Positions 26,081 through 33,851 are shown, counted from the stretch's first letter. The stretch: DNA of 51,119 nucleotides from Lachnospiraceae bacterium (GCA_024691305.1 JAILNS010000034.1:1-51119); one strand, 5' to 3'. Numbers and translations are program-made. The notes: generated from the sequence alone by a model not told the origin.

Positions 26081-27213
26081 TATTCTCCGGTCTCCGTATT
26101 ACTAACTCCCGACTCCAGCTCATTGATCTTGTTTACAAGTAACTCAGCATACTTTAATCTTGCGGTCTCGTTGGGATGTATGCCATCCTCCGTCATTGAA
26201 TCTATGGTATAAATATCTATTCCAAGTTCATTATACATATTTATGCACTCGGCACCGACGTCTTCTGCTATTCCTTCCGAAGCATTTATGTAGTCCATAA
26301 ATGTCCCGAAACCGTTATTGGTCACATGCGCATCACCGATATAGCGAGTTCTGTCAGCAGACCAGAATTGCTCATAATATGGAGTACATACAATGATCTT
26401 GGCATCAGGATAATTTTCCTGAAGTTCTTTAAGTCCCATTAAATAAGCTGTAACAAAATAATTATAATACATTCCATGTACATCCTGAGCATTTATAGGT
26501 ATATAGGACAGGAAATCATTGGTACCGTAATCAAGTATGAAGTAATCCGTTTTGGACGGATCGAGAGTTTCCATGATTTCTCCGGCCTTATATCCTTTAA
26601 GAAAGTCACGGTCTACCTTTCCTTCCATGGCATACACCATACCGATAAAACAAGGTTCATTCCATGTGTCCAGATCGGTATTCTTATCCATCCTGAGTGC
26701 ACATGATGTTCCTCCGATCGAAAGATTGTATATATGCGCTCCAAGAGCAGTACCGACATTTCTCGCTATGCCCGTCTCATCTCTGACCGAGTCAAATATC
26801 GAATCACCCATAAATACGATCTGAAGTGTTCCGTCATCAACCTCTTCGGGTTCAACAGCGGTCTCAACATTTCCTTCATTGTCCGCTTCCGTTCCTTCTA
26901 AAGTAATTGTGTCGAGTTCCTCTTCATTCATAAGGATTGCGTCGGGTTCAGCTACCGTTTCCTCTGTTCCTTCAGCCTTAGATTCCTCTTCTGAAAGTTT
27001 TGCTGCAACTTCTTCTTCTATTTTTTTGGCTTCTTCTGCTTCTTTTTCAGCCTCATAAGCAGCGATTGCCTCTTCGACCTCTTCTTCGACGCTCTTGTCG
27101 GTGATCCTGTACTTGCATCCGGCAAGAGATGCCATAACAATCACTGCAGCAAGCAGTATGGTTAATACTCTTTTCATTTTCCGTTTTGTTTTCATCTTAC
27201 TCCTCTTATCCAT
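26080..27213 (-). CDS. SGNH/GDSL-family lipoprotein
   Basis: A surface lipoprotein esterase candidate. After a short basic N-terminus the signal peptide ends in the lipobox LAGC; an Ala/Glu-rich linker (about 45-110) leads to an SGNH domain with block I FMGDSIFDS, the glycine/Asn blocks SIGGTS and YGTNDF, and block V DGIHPNETA, so the Ser-Asn-Asp-His set looks complete. It could deacylate a wall or surface glycan. ATG 27213 is preferred because GGAGG lies 8 bases upstream; the ATG at 27219 is only 2 bases from it. It is coupled to the degenerate SGNH gene downstream. Confidence 0.85.
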   Translation of the reverse strand: MDKRSKMKTKRKMKRVLTILLAAVIVMASLAGCKYRITDKSVEEEVEEAIAAYEAEKEAEEAKKIEEEVAAKLSEEESKAEGTEETVAEPDAILMNEEELDTITLEGTEADNEGNVETAVEPEEVDDGTLQIVFMGDSIFDSVRDETGIARNVGTALGAHIYNLSIGGTSCALRMDKNTDLDTWNEPCFIGMVYAMEGKVDRDFLKGYKAGEIMETLDPSKTDYFILDYGTNDFLSYIPINAQDVHGMYYNYFVTAYLMGLKELQENYPDAKIIVCTPYYEQFWSADRTRYIGDAHVTNNGFGTFMDYINASEGIAEDVGAECINMYNELGIDIYTIDSMTEDGIHPNETARLKYAELLVNKINELESGVSNTETGE

Positions 27214-27288
27214 AATCATTCCTCCGTCGTCCCCGCCCTCACAGACGTATGACCATAAAACACAGTCCGGGCATCGTAATGATTATGT

Positions 27289-27328
27289 TCCTTAAAGATT
27301 ATTATTTTTCAAAGCAATCCTTAAGATT
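27289..27328. repeat. Paired direct repeats TCCTTA(A)AGATT upstream of the SGNH lipoprotein
   Basis: TCCTTAAAGATT (27289-27300) and TCCTTAAGATT (27318-27328) lie 29 bp apart in the 140-bp gap between the epimerase gene and the lipoprotein gene. The core CTTAAG-like sequence is also the centre of each arm of the palindrome at 41714. They may be binding sites; no firm promoter is visible here. Confidence 0.3.
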
Positions 27329-27353
27329 CTATTAAAATACACTCCAAAATGCA

Positions 27354-28370
27354 CTATTTATAATATTCTTTGTACCACTCCGCAAAGCGTTCAAGTCCAA
27401 CGGCGAGTGGAGTCTCCGGTTTAAAATCAAAATCCCTTACAAGATCATCTACATCGGCATAAGTCTGGTAAACATCTCCGGGCTGCATTGGCAGATACTC
27501 CCGCACCGCCTTCATACCCAGTTTATCCTCCAGGATATCTATAAAATCAAGCAGTTTCTCCGGTTTGTTATTGCCTATGTTATAAACTTTGAACGGATCT
27601 CCGCCGGACTCTTCATCGCCCGCGGGCGGATTGCACAGCATATGCTCAAGCCCCGTCACTATATCGTCCACGTATGTGAAATCCCTAAGCATATCACCGT
27701 TATTATATATCTGGATCGGCTCGCCCATCTTCATCTTATTGGCAAACTTAAAATACGCCATATCCGGGCGTCCGTACGGACCGTATACCGTAAAGAACCT
27801 GACGCCGGTCATCGGGATCCCGTACAGGTGACAGTATGAATAGCCCATCAGTTCGTTGGACTTCTTGGTCGCAGCATAGAGGCTTATCGGATGATCCACA
27901 CGGTCACTTACCGAAAACGGTGTCTTCATCTGATTGCCGTATATAGAGGATGACGAAGCAAATACCAGATGCTTAACGCCTTCCCTGCCGTCATAACTGT
28001 GTCTGCACGCTTCGAGTATGTTGAAAAAACCGACTATGTTACTGTCTATGTAACTCGCGGGATTATCGATCGAATATCTGACTCCTGCCTGTGCAGCCAG
28101 GTTAACGACTATATCCGGTCTCCAGTCTTCAAACACATGGTTAACAAGTCCCGCATCGGATATCGACCCTTTGACAAAAGAGAATCTCTCATATCCGTTA
28201 AGTATCTGAAGACGTGATTCCTTAAGTCCCACATCATAGTAATCGTTCATGTTATCGATCCCGACCACCGTTGCTCCTTCAGACAACAGAAGCTTCGACA
28301 GATGAAAACCGATAAATCCGGCAGCGCCGGTTATAAGAACTGTATTGTCCGGATCAAATCTGTTATACAT
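27354..28370 (-). CDS. UDP-glucuronate 4-epimerase-like NAD-dependent epimerase
   Basis: This extended SDR enzyme of 338 residues probably interconverts UDP-glucuronate and UDP-galacturonate. VLITGAAGFIGFHLSK binds NAD, and IDNMNDYYDVGLKESRL and the block VDHPISLYAATKKSNELM, with the catalytic Tyr and Lys, are characteristic of CapI-type glucuronate epimerases rather than GalE. The ATG at 28370 has a GGAG at 8 bases. It supplies an acidic sugar, so the surface polymer probably contains galacturonate. The UDP-glucose dehydrogenase that should make its substrate is not in this window. Confidence 0.9.
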   Translation of the reverse strand: MYNRFDPDNTVLITGAAGFIGFHLSKLLLSEGATVVGIDNMNDYYDVGLKESRLQILNGYERFSFVKGSISDAGLVNHVFEDWRPDIVVNLAAQAGVRYSIDNPASYIDSNIVGFFNILEACRHSYDGREGVKHLVFASSSSIYGNQMKTPFSVSDRVDHPISLYAATKKSNELMGYSYCHLYGIPMTGVRFFTVYGPYGRPDMAYFKFANKMKMGEPIQIYNNGDMLRDFTYVDDIVTGLEHMLCNPPAGDEESGGDPFKVYNIGNNKPEKLLDFIDILEDKLGMKAVREYLPMQPGDVYQTYADVDDLVRDFDFKPETPLAVGLERFAEWYKEYYK

Positions 28371-28413
28371 TCAAAATACTCCGTGATCGTAATATACGTG
28401 ATATATAACCATA

Positions 28414-28451
28414 CATAATAAAGTTTACCACATCATATAGATATGGTAAAC
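28414..28451 (-). terminator. AT-rich hairpin terminator after the acidic-protein gene
   Basis: Arms GTTTACCA (28423-28430) and TGGTAAAC (28444-28451) are perfect complements, with a second nested palindrome CATAT-AG-ATATG inside. On the minus strand the stem is followed by TTTATTATG. It lies 25 bp downstream of the TAG/TGA of the 28477 gene, so it probably ends the radical-SAM-like/acidic protein unit before the epimerase. Confidence 0.5.
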
Positions 28452-28476
28452 CTTCTAAGCACTAAATAATGTGATA

Positions 28477-28884
28477 TCACCCTGCCATTTCCGGAGGACC
28501 GCTTCTTGGCTGGTTGATATTAGCTGTTACATCATAATTATCTTCTTCGTCATTTTCGTCTTCTACATGATCGTGATCATCATCCGGCAAGACAGCATTG
28601 GCATAATCATCGTCATCATATATTCCTGACGTATTAAAACCCTCACTATCTTCACCGGTACCCGACAGGTCATAATCCGGCTTACCGTCACCGTCGGCAT
28701 CAGCCAGATCAAAGGTTACTTCCGACGGCTTGCTATTCTCCGTATTTTCATTTGCATCCGAATGAACTGCTGTTCTTGGACCGTTCCTGTGATCTTTGCC
28801 AATATGGGATGCTCCTCCCAGGACCACCGAAGTAAGCAAAGCAAGTATGACCATCAACGCTGTTATAATATATCCTGCCGGCAT
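28477..28884 (-). CDS. Small acidic membrane-anchored protein, function unknown
   Basis: A 135-residue protein with one N-terminal hydrophobic segment (about 5-25) and a long, very acidic extracytoplasmic tail. DLADADGDGKPDYDLSG (about 57-73) looks like a calcium-binding loop of the thrombospondin-3/dockerin type, and residues 88-118 are a run of Asp/Glu/His. ATG 28884 has a GGGGGAT RBS. It starts 13 bp after the SPASM-protein gene ends, so both are co-transcribed; it might be that protein's partner or substrate, which is speculation. No known family was recognised. Confidence 0.65.
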   Translation of the reverse strand: MPAGYIITALMVILALLTSVVLGGASHIGKDHRNGPRTAVHSDANENTENSKPSEVTFDLADADGDGKPDYDLSGTGEDSEGFNTSGIYDDDDYANAVLPDDDHDHVEDENDEEDNYDVTANINQPRSGPPEMAG

Positions 28885-28897
28885 ATGATCCCCCGAT

Positions 28898-29935
28898 CTA
28901 TTTAAACAAAATACCCTTCATACACATACCCGGCTCGTTTTTGTCAAAATCCCAGGTATGAAAAGAATCTCCCGCACAGTGCCTGTAATATTTACAATCC
29001 GCACATTTACCCTGTTTCCTGTAATCTGTCCTGAATATCTTATACTCTTCTTCCCAGACATTCTTAAATCTGTCTGTTTTTATATTACCCTGTATGAGTT
29101 CGGGGCGTCTCGGAATATCAGGACATGCAAGTATGTTGCCCTCCGTATCGATACTTGCTGTATATATACCTGCATTACACAGGAAATACCATTGTCTTAC
29201 CTCACGTTCGAGTTTTGGTCCAAGGAAATGTGAGCATCCGTATGTGATCTCCATCGGTGGTTCATGCCTGTTTTCCCTGATAAAATGCATCAGACGCTTG
29301 ATCTCATCACCTGTGAGCATCAGCTTTTTGTCCACCGGGGCATAGCATGTGGACTCAATGTTCATTATCCGCCAGGATCTGACTCCGGTATCCGCGATGA
29401 TCTTTCGCATCCTCTTTATATCACCGATATTCCTGCGGTCTACCACAGTCGTGACTTGAACATGCTTAAAAACATCAAGCAAAACCAGTTCCCTGATCCC
29501 ACTCATAGTTCTCTCATACGCATTGGAATACTGTCTGAAAAAATTATGTGTTTTCTCAAGACCGTCGATCCTTACGGAAACCGTACTCATACCAAGATCC
29601 GCAAGCCTGCGTGCAACATGTGAATCTATCAGAGTACCGTTTGTGGTCATCCCCCACATAAACCCTAGATTGTGGGCATAATCGGCCAGTTCAAAAAAAC
29701 TCGGGTACCGTAACGGTTCCGCACCTGCAAAACACAGATTAAGATGAGATATATCAAAATCCTCTTTTACCTGCATTAAGAACGCCTTGTATTCATCCAG
29801 TCCAAGTGAAGACGGCCTGACGGGCAATTCAATAAAAAGATGATGCAGCACAGGCGTATGTCTTAAGATATTATCCCTATAGTCGGCAAGTGCAGACATT
29901 TGTTTATGTTTAGTACGTTCGGTAATGATCGCCAT
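28898..29935 (-). CDS. Radical-SAM/SPASM family protein lacking the CxxxCxxC cluster motif
   Basis: The 345-residue sequence aligns in order with radical-SAM/SPASM proteins: LFIEL first strand, a DEYKAFL helix, LCFAGAEPLRYPSF in the GGEP position, the TTNGTLI strand, VSVRIDGL, and a SPASM end with CNAG, ILACPD, CADCKYYRHC and MCMKG cysteines. But the loop after LFIEL, which should hold CxxxCxxC, is shortened to PVRPSSLG with no cysteine, and GGEP is GAEP. The auxiliary-cluster cysteines are kept. Reading the other frames across this point does not restore cysteines. It is thus likely unable to bind the SAM-cleaving cluster in the usual way. The next gene encodes an acidic membrane-anchored protein. 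Start ATG has AGGA 11 bases upstream. Confidence 0.85.
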   Translation of the reverse strand: MAIITERTKHKQMSALADYRDNILRHTPVLHHLFIELPVRPSSLGLDEYKAFLMQVKEDFDISHLNLCFAGAEPLRYPSFFELADYAHNLGFMWGMTTNGTLIDSHVARRLADLGMSTVSVRIDGLEKTHNFFRQYSNAYERTMSGIRELVLLDVFKHVQVTTVVDRRNIGDIKRMRKIIADTGVRSWRIMNIESTCYAPVDKKLMLTGDEIKRLMHFIRENRHEPPMEITYGCSHFLGPKLEREVRQWYFLCNAGIYTASIDTEGNILACPDIPRRPELIQGNIKTDRFKNVWEEEYKIFRTDYRKQGKCADCKYYRHCAGDSFHTWDFDKNEPGMCMKGILFK

Positions 29936-29977
29936 TAAATGTTATTCCTATATTCGCCTTTCCGTGTACTTTTAATA

Positions 29978-31123
29978 CTACTCTGCCACGAAGAAATCTT
30001 TTTCTTCGATGCGCCTGTCTATAACAGGAACCGCAGCATCATAATCGCCAAGCCATTTTTCATATGCCGTATCCCAGGACTCGTTTGACTTTCGTTCCGC
30101 CGCACTTTGTCCAGCTCCATCTGTGCCTGCTGCCCTGTGATCGGGCAGATCATAATTATCTCTCAGATATTCTCCCAGAAACATCGTACATTTCTTTGCA
30201 CCCACAGCATTGGTATGTATTCCGTAATCACTGAAATCCCCGGAAAAATCAATATCAAGTTCCTCATAGTAATGATTCATATCCAAAAAATCATACCCTG
30301 CAGCCTCAACAACCTCTTTGATATGTGCATACTTCTGTGCATCCCCATCTGCAAGTTTGTATGGTGATACATAGAAAAGTGCCTGTGCTCCGGTTTCTTT
30401 GACTGCTGCGAGCAGGTCATTAAGCGCCTCCTCCTGATATGGGTCCAGTTCCACAGGTTCCGGATCTTCAGAAACAACGGGCATATCGACAGGACCTACT
30501 TTGTCCGTGATCTTATATCCCTTATTCGGATCAAGCTTCGTATATCGCCAGCTCGCCCACTGATCGGGATGAATCAGGCTCGGCCAGTTTGAATGGTATT
30601 TGAATATGTCAAAATAGTATGTATATCTGTCCGTATCTTCTTCGGTGATATGCGTCGTTACCATCGCATTGATCGCGTCTATACGGTTCATGGAATACAT
30701 CATGTTATCGGTCACTTCACGGGTATATACCATGTTTCCGCCAAGTCCTACTTCAAGTCCCACATACATACGCATCTCAAACATATACAGTTTGGGAGAC
30801 TGAGTCTTCTCCGCCTCCTTAACAAGAAACTGTCCTGATATCGGACGCTGCACATTACTTGCCAGAGGATACGCCTTGATACCGTACTCTCCATAGAGTT
30901 CCGGCATGGAACAGCATGAGTAGGTAGGGCTCGATCCAATCATCACTATATCAAGAGTATCCTTGGGTTCTGCGTAGAAGCCCATGAAACGGTTCTTGGT
31001 ATCTCCGCTGCCGCGTACCATGTAGGAGAGGGTGCGGAGCAGGAAAAGGAAGAGCAAAACAAACACGAGGACTCGTGCGATCATGATTATTCTGTTTTTG
31101 GTCTTGGTTTTTTGTTCGTTCAT
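29978..31123 (-). CDS. DltD/AlgX-like SGNH membrane protein, partner of MBOAT 1
   Basis: A 381-residue protein with one N-terminal membrane segment (about 12-32) and an extracytoplasmic SGNH-like domain. Block I is IVMIGSSPTYS (Ser64/Ser65) and the distal acid-His block is SDYGIHTNAVGAK. The GSS form of block I is typical of DltD, AlgJ/AlgX and PatB-like partners of MBOAT acyltransferases, and the gene lies directly downstream of one. A paralogue occurs with MBOAT 2 at 39187. It likely accepts an acyl group from the MBOAT and places it on, or moves it along, a surface polymer. No clear RBS is seen before the ATG. Confidence 0.82.
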   Translation of the reverse strand: MNEQKTKTKNRIIMIARVLVFVLLFLFLLRTLSYMVRGSGDTKNRFMGFYAEPKDTLDIVMIGSSPTYSCCSMPELYGEYGIKAYPLASNVQRPISGQFLVKEAEKTQSPKLYMFEMRMYVGLEVGLGGNMVYTREVTDNMMYSMNRIDAINAMVTTHITEEDTDRYTYYFDIFKYHSNWPSLIHPDQWASWRYTKLDPNKGYKITDKVGPVDMPVVSEDPEPVELDPYQEEALNDLLAAVKETGAQALFYVSPYKLADGDAQKYAHIKEVVEAAGYDFLDMNHYYEELDIDFSGDFSDYGIHTNAVGAKKCTMFLGEYLRDNYDLPDHRAAGTDGAGQSAAERKSNESWDTAYEKWLGDYDAAVPVIDRRIEEKDFFVAE

Positions 31124-31142
31124 GTTTATGGTTGGTTGTTAG

Positions 31143-31274
31143 GTGCGAGGGGGTGCGTCCGACGCAGGCACGTTTGCACTCCTTCTCGCTCGTAGCGGTG
31201 CTACGCTCGAAAATACCTCGCTTAGCACCGACGGCTCGCAAGGGCCTGCTTTCGGACCGCACGCCCCTACGCAC
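31143..31274. repeat. GC-rich long-hairpin element with imperfect terminal inverted repeats
   Basis: The left arm (31143-31169, GTGCGAGGGGGTGCGTCCGA...) is the near reverse complement of the right arm (31244-31274), with a few one-base bulges. The 74-bp centre contains further pairing segments, including CGTAGC-GGT-GCTACG and CGGTGCT/AGCACCG. Composition is much more GC-rich than the flanks. It lies between MBOAT 1 and its SGNH partner. It resembles a MITE- or REP-like mobile hairpin, or a structured RNA; no transposase is nearby. Confidence 0.6.
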
Positions 31275-31278
31275 GTAT

Positions 31279-31413
31279 ATAATCATTCATCAATAATATC
31301 TACGACTCAAAAGAGCCAGTATTCAAACCGAACATCCCTCTCGCCTATAAATAATCATTCATCAGCATCTACAGTCCAAAAGGGTCAGCGTACAAACCGA
31401 ATACCCCTCTCGC
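31279..31413. repeat. Two imperfect ~65-bp direct repeats after the MBOAT 1 gene
   Basis: Copies at 31279-31344 and 31351-31413 both start ATAATCATTCATCA and end in CAAACCGAA followed by CCCTCTCGC, with a 72-bp period. They fill the space between the hairpin element and the stop codon of MBOAT 1. They are non-coding in any frame with an RBS. Confidence 0.7.
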
Positions 31414-31419
31414 GCGGTT

Positions 31420-33006
31420 TTAGAAGCCTTGATATATGAAGGCTGCCGCATCATAGCCCGGGCCGTACTGTCCCATAAGGATCACGTAGAACAGGAGAGC
31501 CAGCCATATGATGTATCTGATGACAATAGGTTGGGCTGCGATACTTTTGCGTACATCGGTTTTGGTTTTCATGATATCAACGATGAGCAGTATCAGGATG
31601 CTAAATGCCAGTACCACCATATCCGTGTAGGTAAGTCCCAGAGGGCCGATTTCCTGCACTGCTCTTATTCCGTTTGAAGATACTGCCGTAACAAATGATC
31701 CTATCAGACCTTCTGCTGTAGAGCCGGAGGTTCCTATCCCAAGTCCGCATCCAAGGAGCTTAAATGCCGCTCCAACGGAAGGCGCCCTGAAGAATGCATT
31801 ACCGATATTTACGAGTATAAAGGTCCGAAGGATCCTGAGTGCATTCAGCACTTTACCATCGGGGTTAACCTTTATCTTTTCCCAGAGTTTCTTAAATACC
31901 GGCTCCAGCACTTCTTCCATCACGATATAAAACCAGTGAAGAAGGCCCGAGCCTATAACGAAGGTCATGTTTCCGCCATGCCACAGGCCGATGATCAGCC
32001 ACAGCACAAACATTGCGATATAGGTCGATATCTGCTTTGATCTTTTCTTGGCTTTTTTCTCATCGCCTTTTTTAGCATAAGCAGCCTTAAGTTTATTCTG
32101 GATATTCCGGTGGAGACTTGTCCTTAGTATCGGATAAAACAGGTATTCCTTAAACCAGACACCAAGAGTTATGTGCCATCGTCTCCAGTACTCTGCGACG
32201 GTCTTTGCAAAAAAAGGAGTGTTAAAGTTCTCAGGCAGTTTAAAGCCAAGGCACTGTGAAATACCAAGCACTATGTCCATAAGACCCGAGAAATCCGAAT
32301 ACAGCTGGATCGTAAAGCAAAGGATGCCAAGCCAGACATATCCGCCGGAGTAGGTTACGGGATCATCATATACGGTCGATACCATCACACCTAGGCGTTC
32401 CGCGATGACCAGTTTCTTAAAAAATCCCCACAGCATGCGCTGCATTCCGAAGGTTATCTGCCTAAGATCAAAGTTATGCTCTGCAAAGAAATCACCGGAT
32501 ATCTCCCTGTACTGAAGGATCGGGCCGGAAACAAGAACCGGTGCATACATTCCGAAAGTGAGCAGTTTAAAGAAATTCATCTGCACCTTGGCAATCCCGT
32601 TATAAACATCGACCATGTATCCTATCAGTGTAAAAGTGTAATACGAAAGGCCAAGCGGGACGAGCAGCATCACACTCACAAAAGGTGAGGGCGAAACCCC
32701 TTCTGCTAGGCTTCCCGACCATATGAATTTCATGTATTTGAGGGATATCAGTACAAGCAGCAACAAAACTATGCCTGCTATAAAAGATGCTTTTTTGTGC
32801 TTATCCGACGCCATCAGGCGGGTACAGACATAAGTTATGGCTATGCTGATAAGTGGGTAGAGTACCAAAAGCGGATGACCGCTCAAAAGATAATATGCTA
32901 TACTACTAACGAGAATTACGCCCCATCTGAATTTACGAGGGACGAGATAATATATAACAAGTATAACTGCAAACGAGCATAAAAAACTAAAATCGGTGAG
33001 ATTCAT
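31420..33006 (-). CDS. MBOAT-family O-acyltransferase 1 (DltB/AlgI-like)
   Basis: A polytopic acyltransferase of 528 residues. The N-terminus NLTDFSFLC..VIYYLVPRKFRW and internal segments such as LPLGLSYYTF-type (VPLGLSYYTFTLIGY), SDFSGLMDIVLGIS, FNTPFFAKTVAEYWRRWHITLG and LWHGGNMTFVIGSGLLHW are hallmarks; the WHGG histidine is the expected active-site residue. Known relatives pass acyl groups across the membrane to alginate, peptidoglycan or teichoic acid. Its partner is the SGNH gene downstream. The start codon overlaps the divergent VOC gene's start in a CATG, so its promoter must lie inside that gene. A carrier-protein gene lies 470 bp upstream in the same direction. Confidence 0.92.
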   Translation of the reverse strand: MNLTDFSFLCSFAVILVIYYLVPRKFRWGVILVSSIAYYLLSGHPLLVLYPLISIAITYVCTRLMASDKHKKASFIAGIVLLLLVLISLKYMKFIWSGSLAEGVSPSPFVSVMLLVPLGLSYYTFTLIGYMVDVYNGIAKVQMNFFKLLTFGMYAPVLVSGPILQYREISGDFFAEHNFDLRQITFGMQRMLWGFFKKLVIAERLGVMVSTVYDDPVTYSGGYVWLGILCFTIQLYSDFSGLMDIVLGISQCLGFKLPENFNTPFFAKTVAEYWRRWHITLGVWFKEYLFYPILRTSLHRNIQNKLKAAYAKKGDEKKAKKRSKQISTYIAMFVLWLIIGLWHGGNMTFVIGSGLLHWFYIVMEEVLEPVFKKLWEKIKVNPDGKVLNALRILRTFILVNIGNAFFRAPSVGAAFKLLGCGLGIGTSGSTAEGLIGSFVTAVSSNGIRAVQEIGPLGLTYTDMVVLAFSILILLIVDIMKTKTDVRKSIAAQPIVIRYIIWLALLFYVILMGQYGPGYDAAAFIYQGF

Positions 33007-33412
33007 GGATACTTTGAAAAATCTTCATATACATCACATCGGCTATCTGGTCAAAAACATAGACAAAGCCGAGGCGGAATTTGTTGCGCTGGGCTATACC
33101 ATTATAAACGAAAAATGTCGCGATGACTACAGAAAGGTAGATATAGTCTTTTTGGAAAAAGAAGGATACTGCGTGGAACTTATAAGTCCTTATGCCGAGG
33201 ACTCCGTAGTATCGGGACTTATGAAACGCTTCAAGAACTCTCCGTATCATATCTGCTATGAGACGGACGATTATGATAAATGTTTTGAGCTTCTAAGAGC
33301 ACAGGGATATGTGCCTTTTGACGAAAATACCCCCGCGCCCGCCATAAGCGGACGGAGGGTACAATTCTTCACGCATCCGAAACTGGGCATGATAGAGATC
33401 CTTAACGGATAA
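33005..33412 (+). CDS. VOC (glyoxalase/methylmalonyl-CoA epimerase-like) protein
   Basis: A 135-residue single VOC module. All four metal-ligand positions look intact: His11 (HHIGYLV), Glu58 (CVELISP), His82 (YHICYE) and Glu131 (MIEIL). The VELISP strand is typical of methylmalonyl-CoA epimerase-like members, so a thioester substrate is plausible, and the carrier-protein gene is its 3' neighbour. ATG 33005 has GGTGAG just upstream; an in-frame GTG at 32996 is less likely. It is a lone plus-strand gene between two minus-strand genes of the putative acylation system. Substrate unknown. Confidence 0.85.
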   Translation: MDTLKNLHIHHIGYLVKNIDKAEAEFVALGYTIINEKCRDDYRKVDIVFLEKEGYCVELISPYAEDSVVSGLMKRFKNSPYHICYETDDYDKCFELLRAQGYVPFDENTPAPAISGRRVQFFTHPKLGMIEILNG

Positions 33413-33426
33413 TAAGTGCTATCCTG

Positions 33427-33469
33427 ATCGTCGGGCCTACGATTTCGTTCCACGCTAAATCGTCGGGCC
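33427..33469. repeat. Repeat/hairpin with alternative pairing between convergent VOC and ACP genes
   Basis: ATCGTCGGGCC occurs at 33427 and 33459, and ACGATTT (33439-33445) can pair with AAATCGT (33457-33463) or, partly, with ATCGT at 33427. No T-tract follows on either strand, so it is not a convincing intrinsic terminator. Confidence 0.4.
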
Positions 33470-33476
33470 AAACCGG

Positions 33477-33719
33477 TCACTCTACATTTGCCTCGATATA
33501 GTTAACCATCTCGCCGACATTCTTCATGGTCACGATCTGACCCATATTGAACTTGATGCCGAACTGCTGCTCAACTGCCGCGATCAGGTTTATATGCTCA
33601 AGCGAATCCCAGTCATCTATATCATCGGCTGTGGTTTCATCATCCACGGTAATGGATTCATCATCAAAGACATCACGAAAAACTTCATTTAACTCTTCAT
33701 AAATTTCTTCACGTGTCAT
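33477..33719 (-). CDS. Acyl carrier protein (PP-binding), DltC/FkbJ-like
   Basis: A free-standing 80-residue carrier protein. The phosphopantetheine site is in DDWDSLEHINLI (Ser39). ATG 33719 with RBS AAAGGA is chosen over a TTG two codons upstream. The sequence belongs to the acidic, stand-alone carriers found with FkbH or Dlt enzymes rather than being an obvious fatty-acid AcpP, which normally has a GADSLD site. The gene has its own promoter (33790-33818). The FkbH-like gene at 36358 and two MBOAT genes are within 8 kb, so it probably ferries a small acyl group for polymer decoration. Confidence 0.9.
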   Translation of the reverse strand: MTREEIYEELNEVFRDVFDDESITVDDETTADDIDDWDSLEHINLIAAVEQQFGIKFNMGQIVTMKNVGEMVNYIEANVE

Positions 33720-33789
33720 AAGCAATTCCTTTCATGTCCCGTCAAATAATATATTTCGCAGAATTGAAACTACCATAACGGGTAATTTC

Positions 33790-33818
33790 AGTATAAATGA
33801 GCATTTATGCAAAATCAA
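33790..33818 (-). promoter_or_regulatory. Promoter of the carrier-protein gene with overlapping palindrome
   Basis: On the minus strand TTGATT (33818-33813) and TATACT (33795-33790) are separated by exactly 17 bp. The spacer contains the perfect inverted repeat ATAAATG-AG-CATTTAT (33793-33808), which also overlaps the -10 and could be a repressor operator. The start site would be about 33783, leaving a leader of about 64 nt. Confidence 0.7.
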
Positions 33819-33851
33819 GATACTGTTCTGCGTATTATGGCTTAAATGTGA

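Noticed and set aside
31143..31439. Short open frames on both strands in the hairpin region
   Set aside because: They are translations of the inverted and direct repeats with no RBS or conserved domain; the structure is better explained as DNA/RNA repeats.
33427..33469. Intrinsic terminator between the VOC and carrier-protein genes
   Set aside because: The stem is only 7 bp and no T-tract follows on either strand.
33477..33719. Housekeeping fatty-acid acyl carrier protein
   Set aside because: The phosphopantetheine site is DDWDSLEH rather than the usual GADSLD and no fatty-acid synthesis gene is adjacent.
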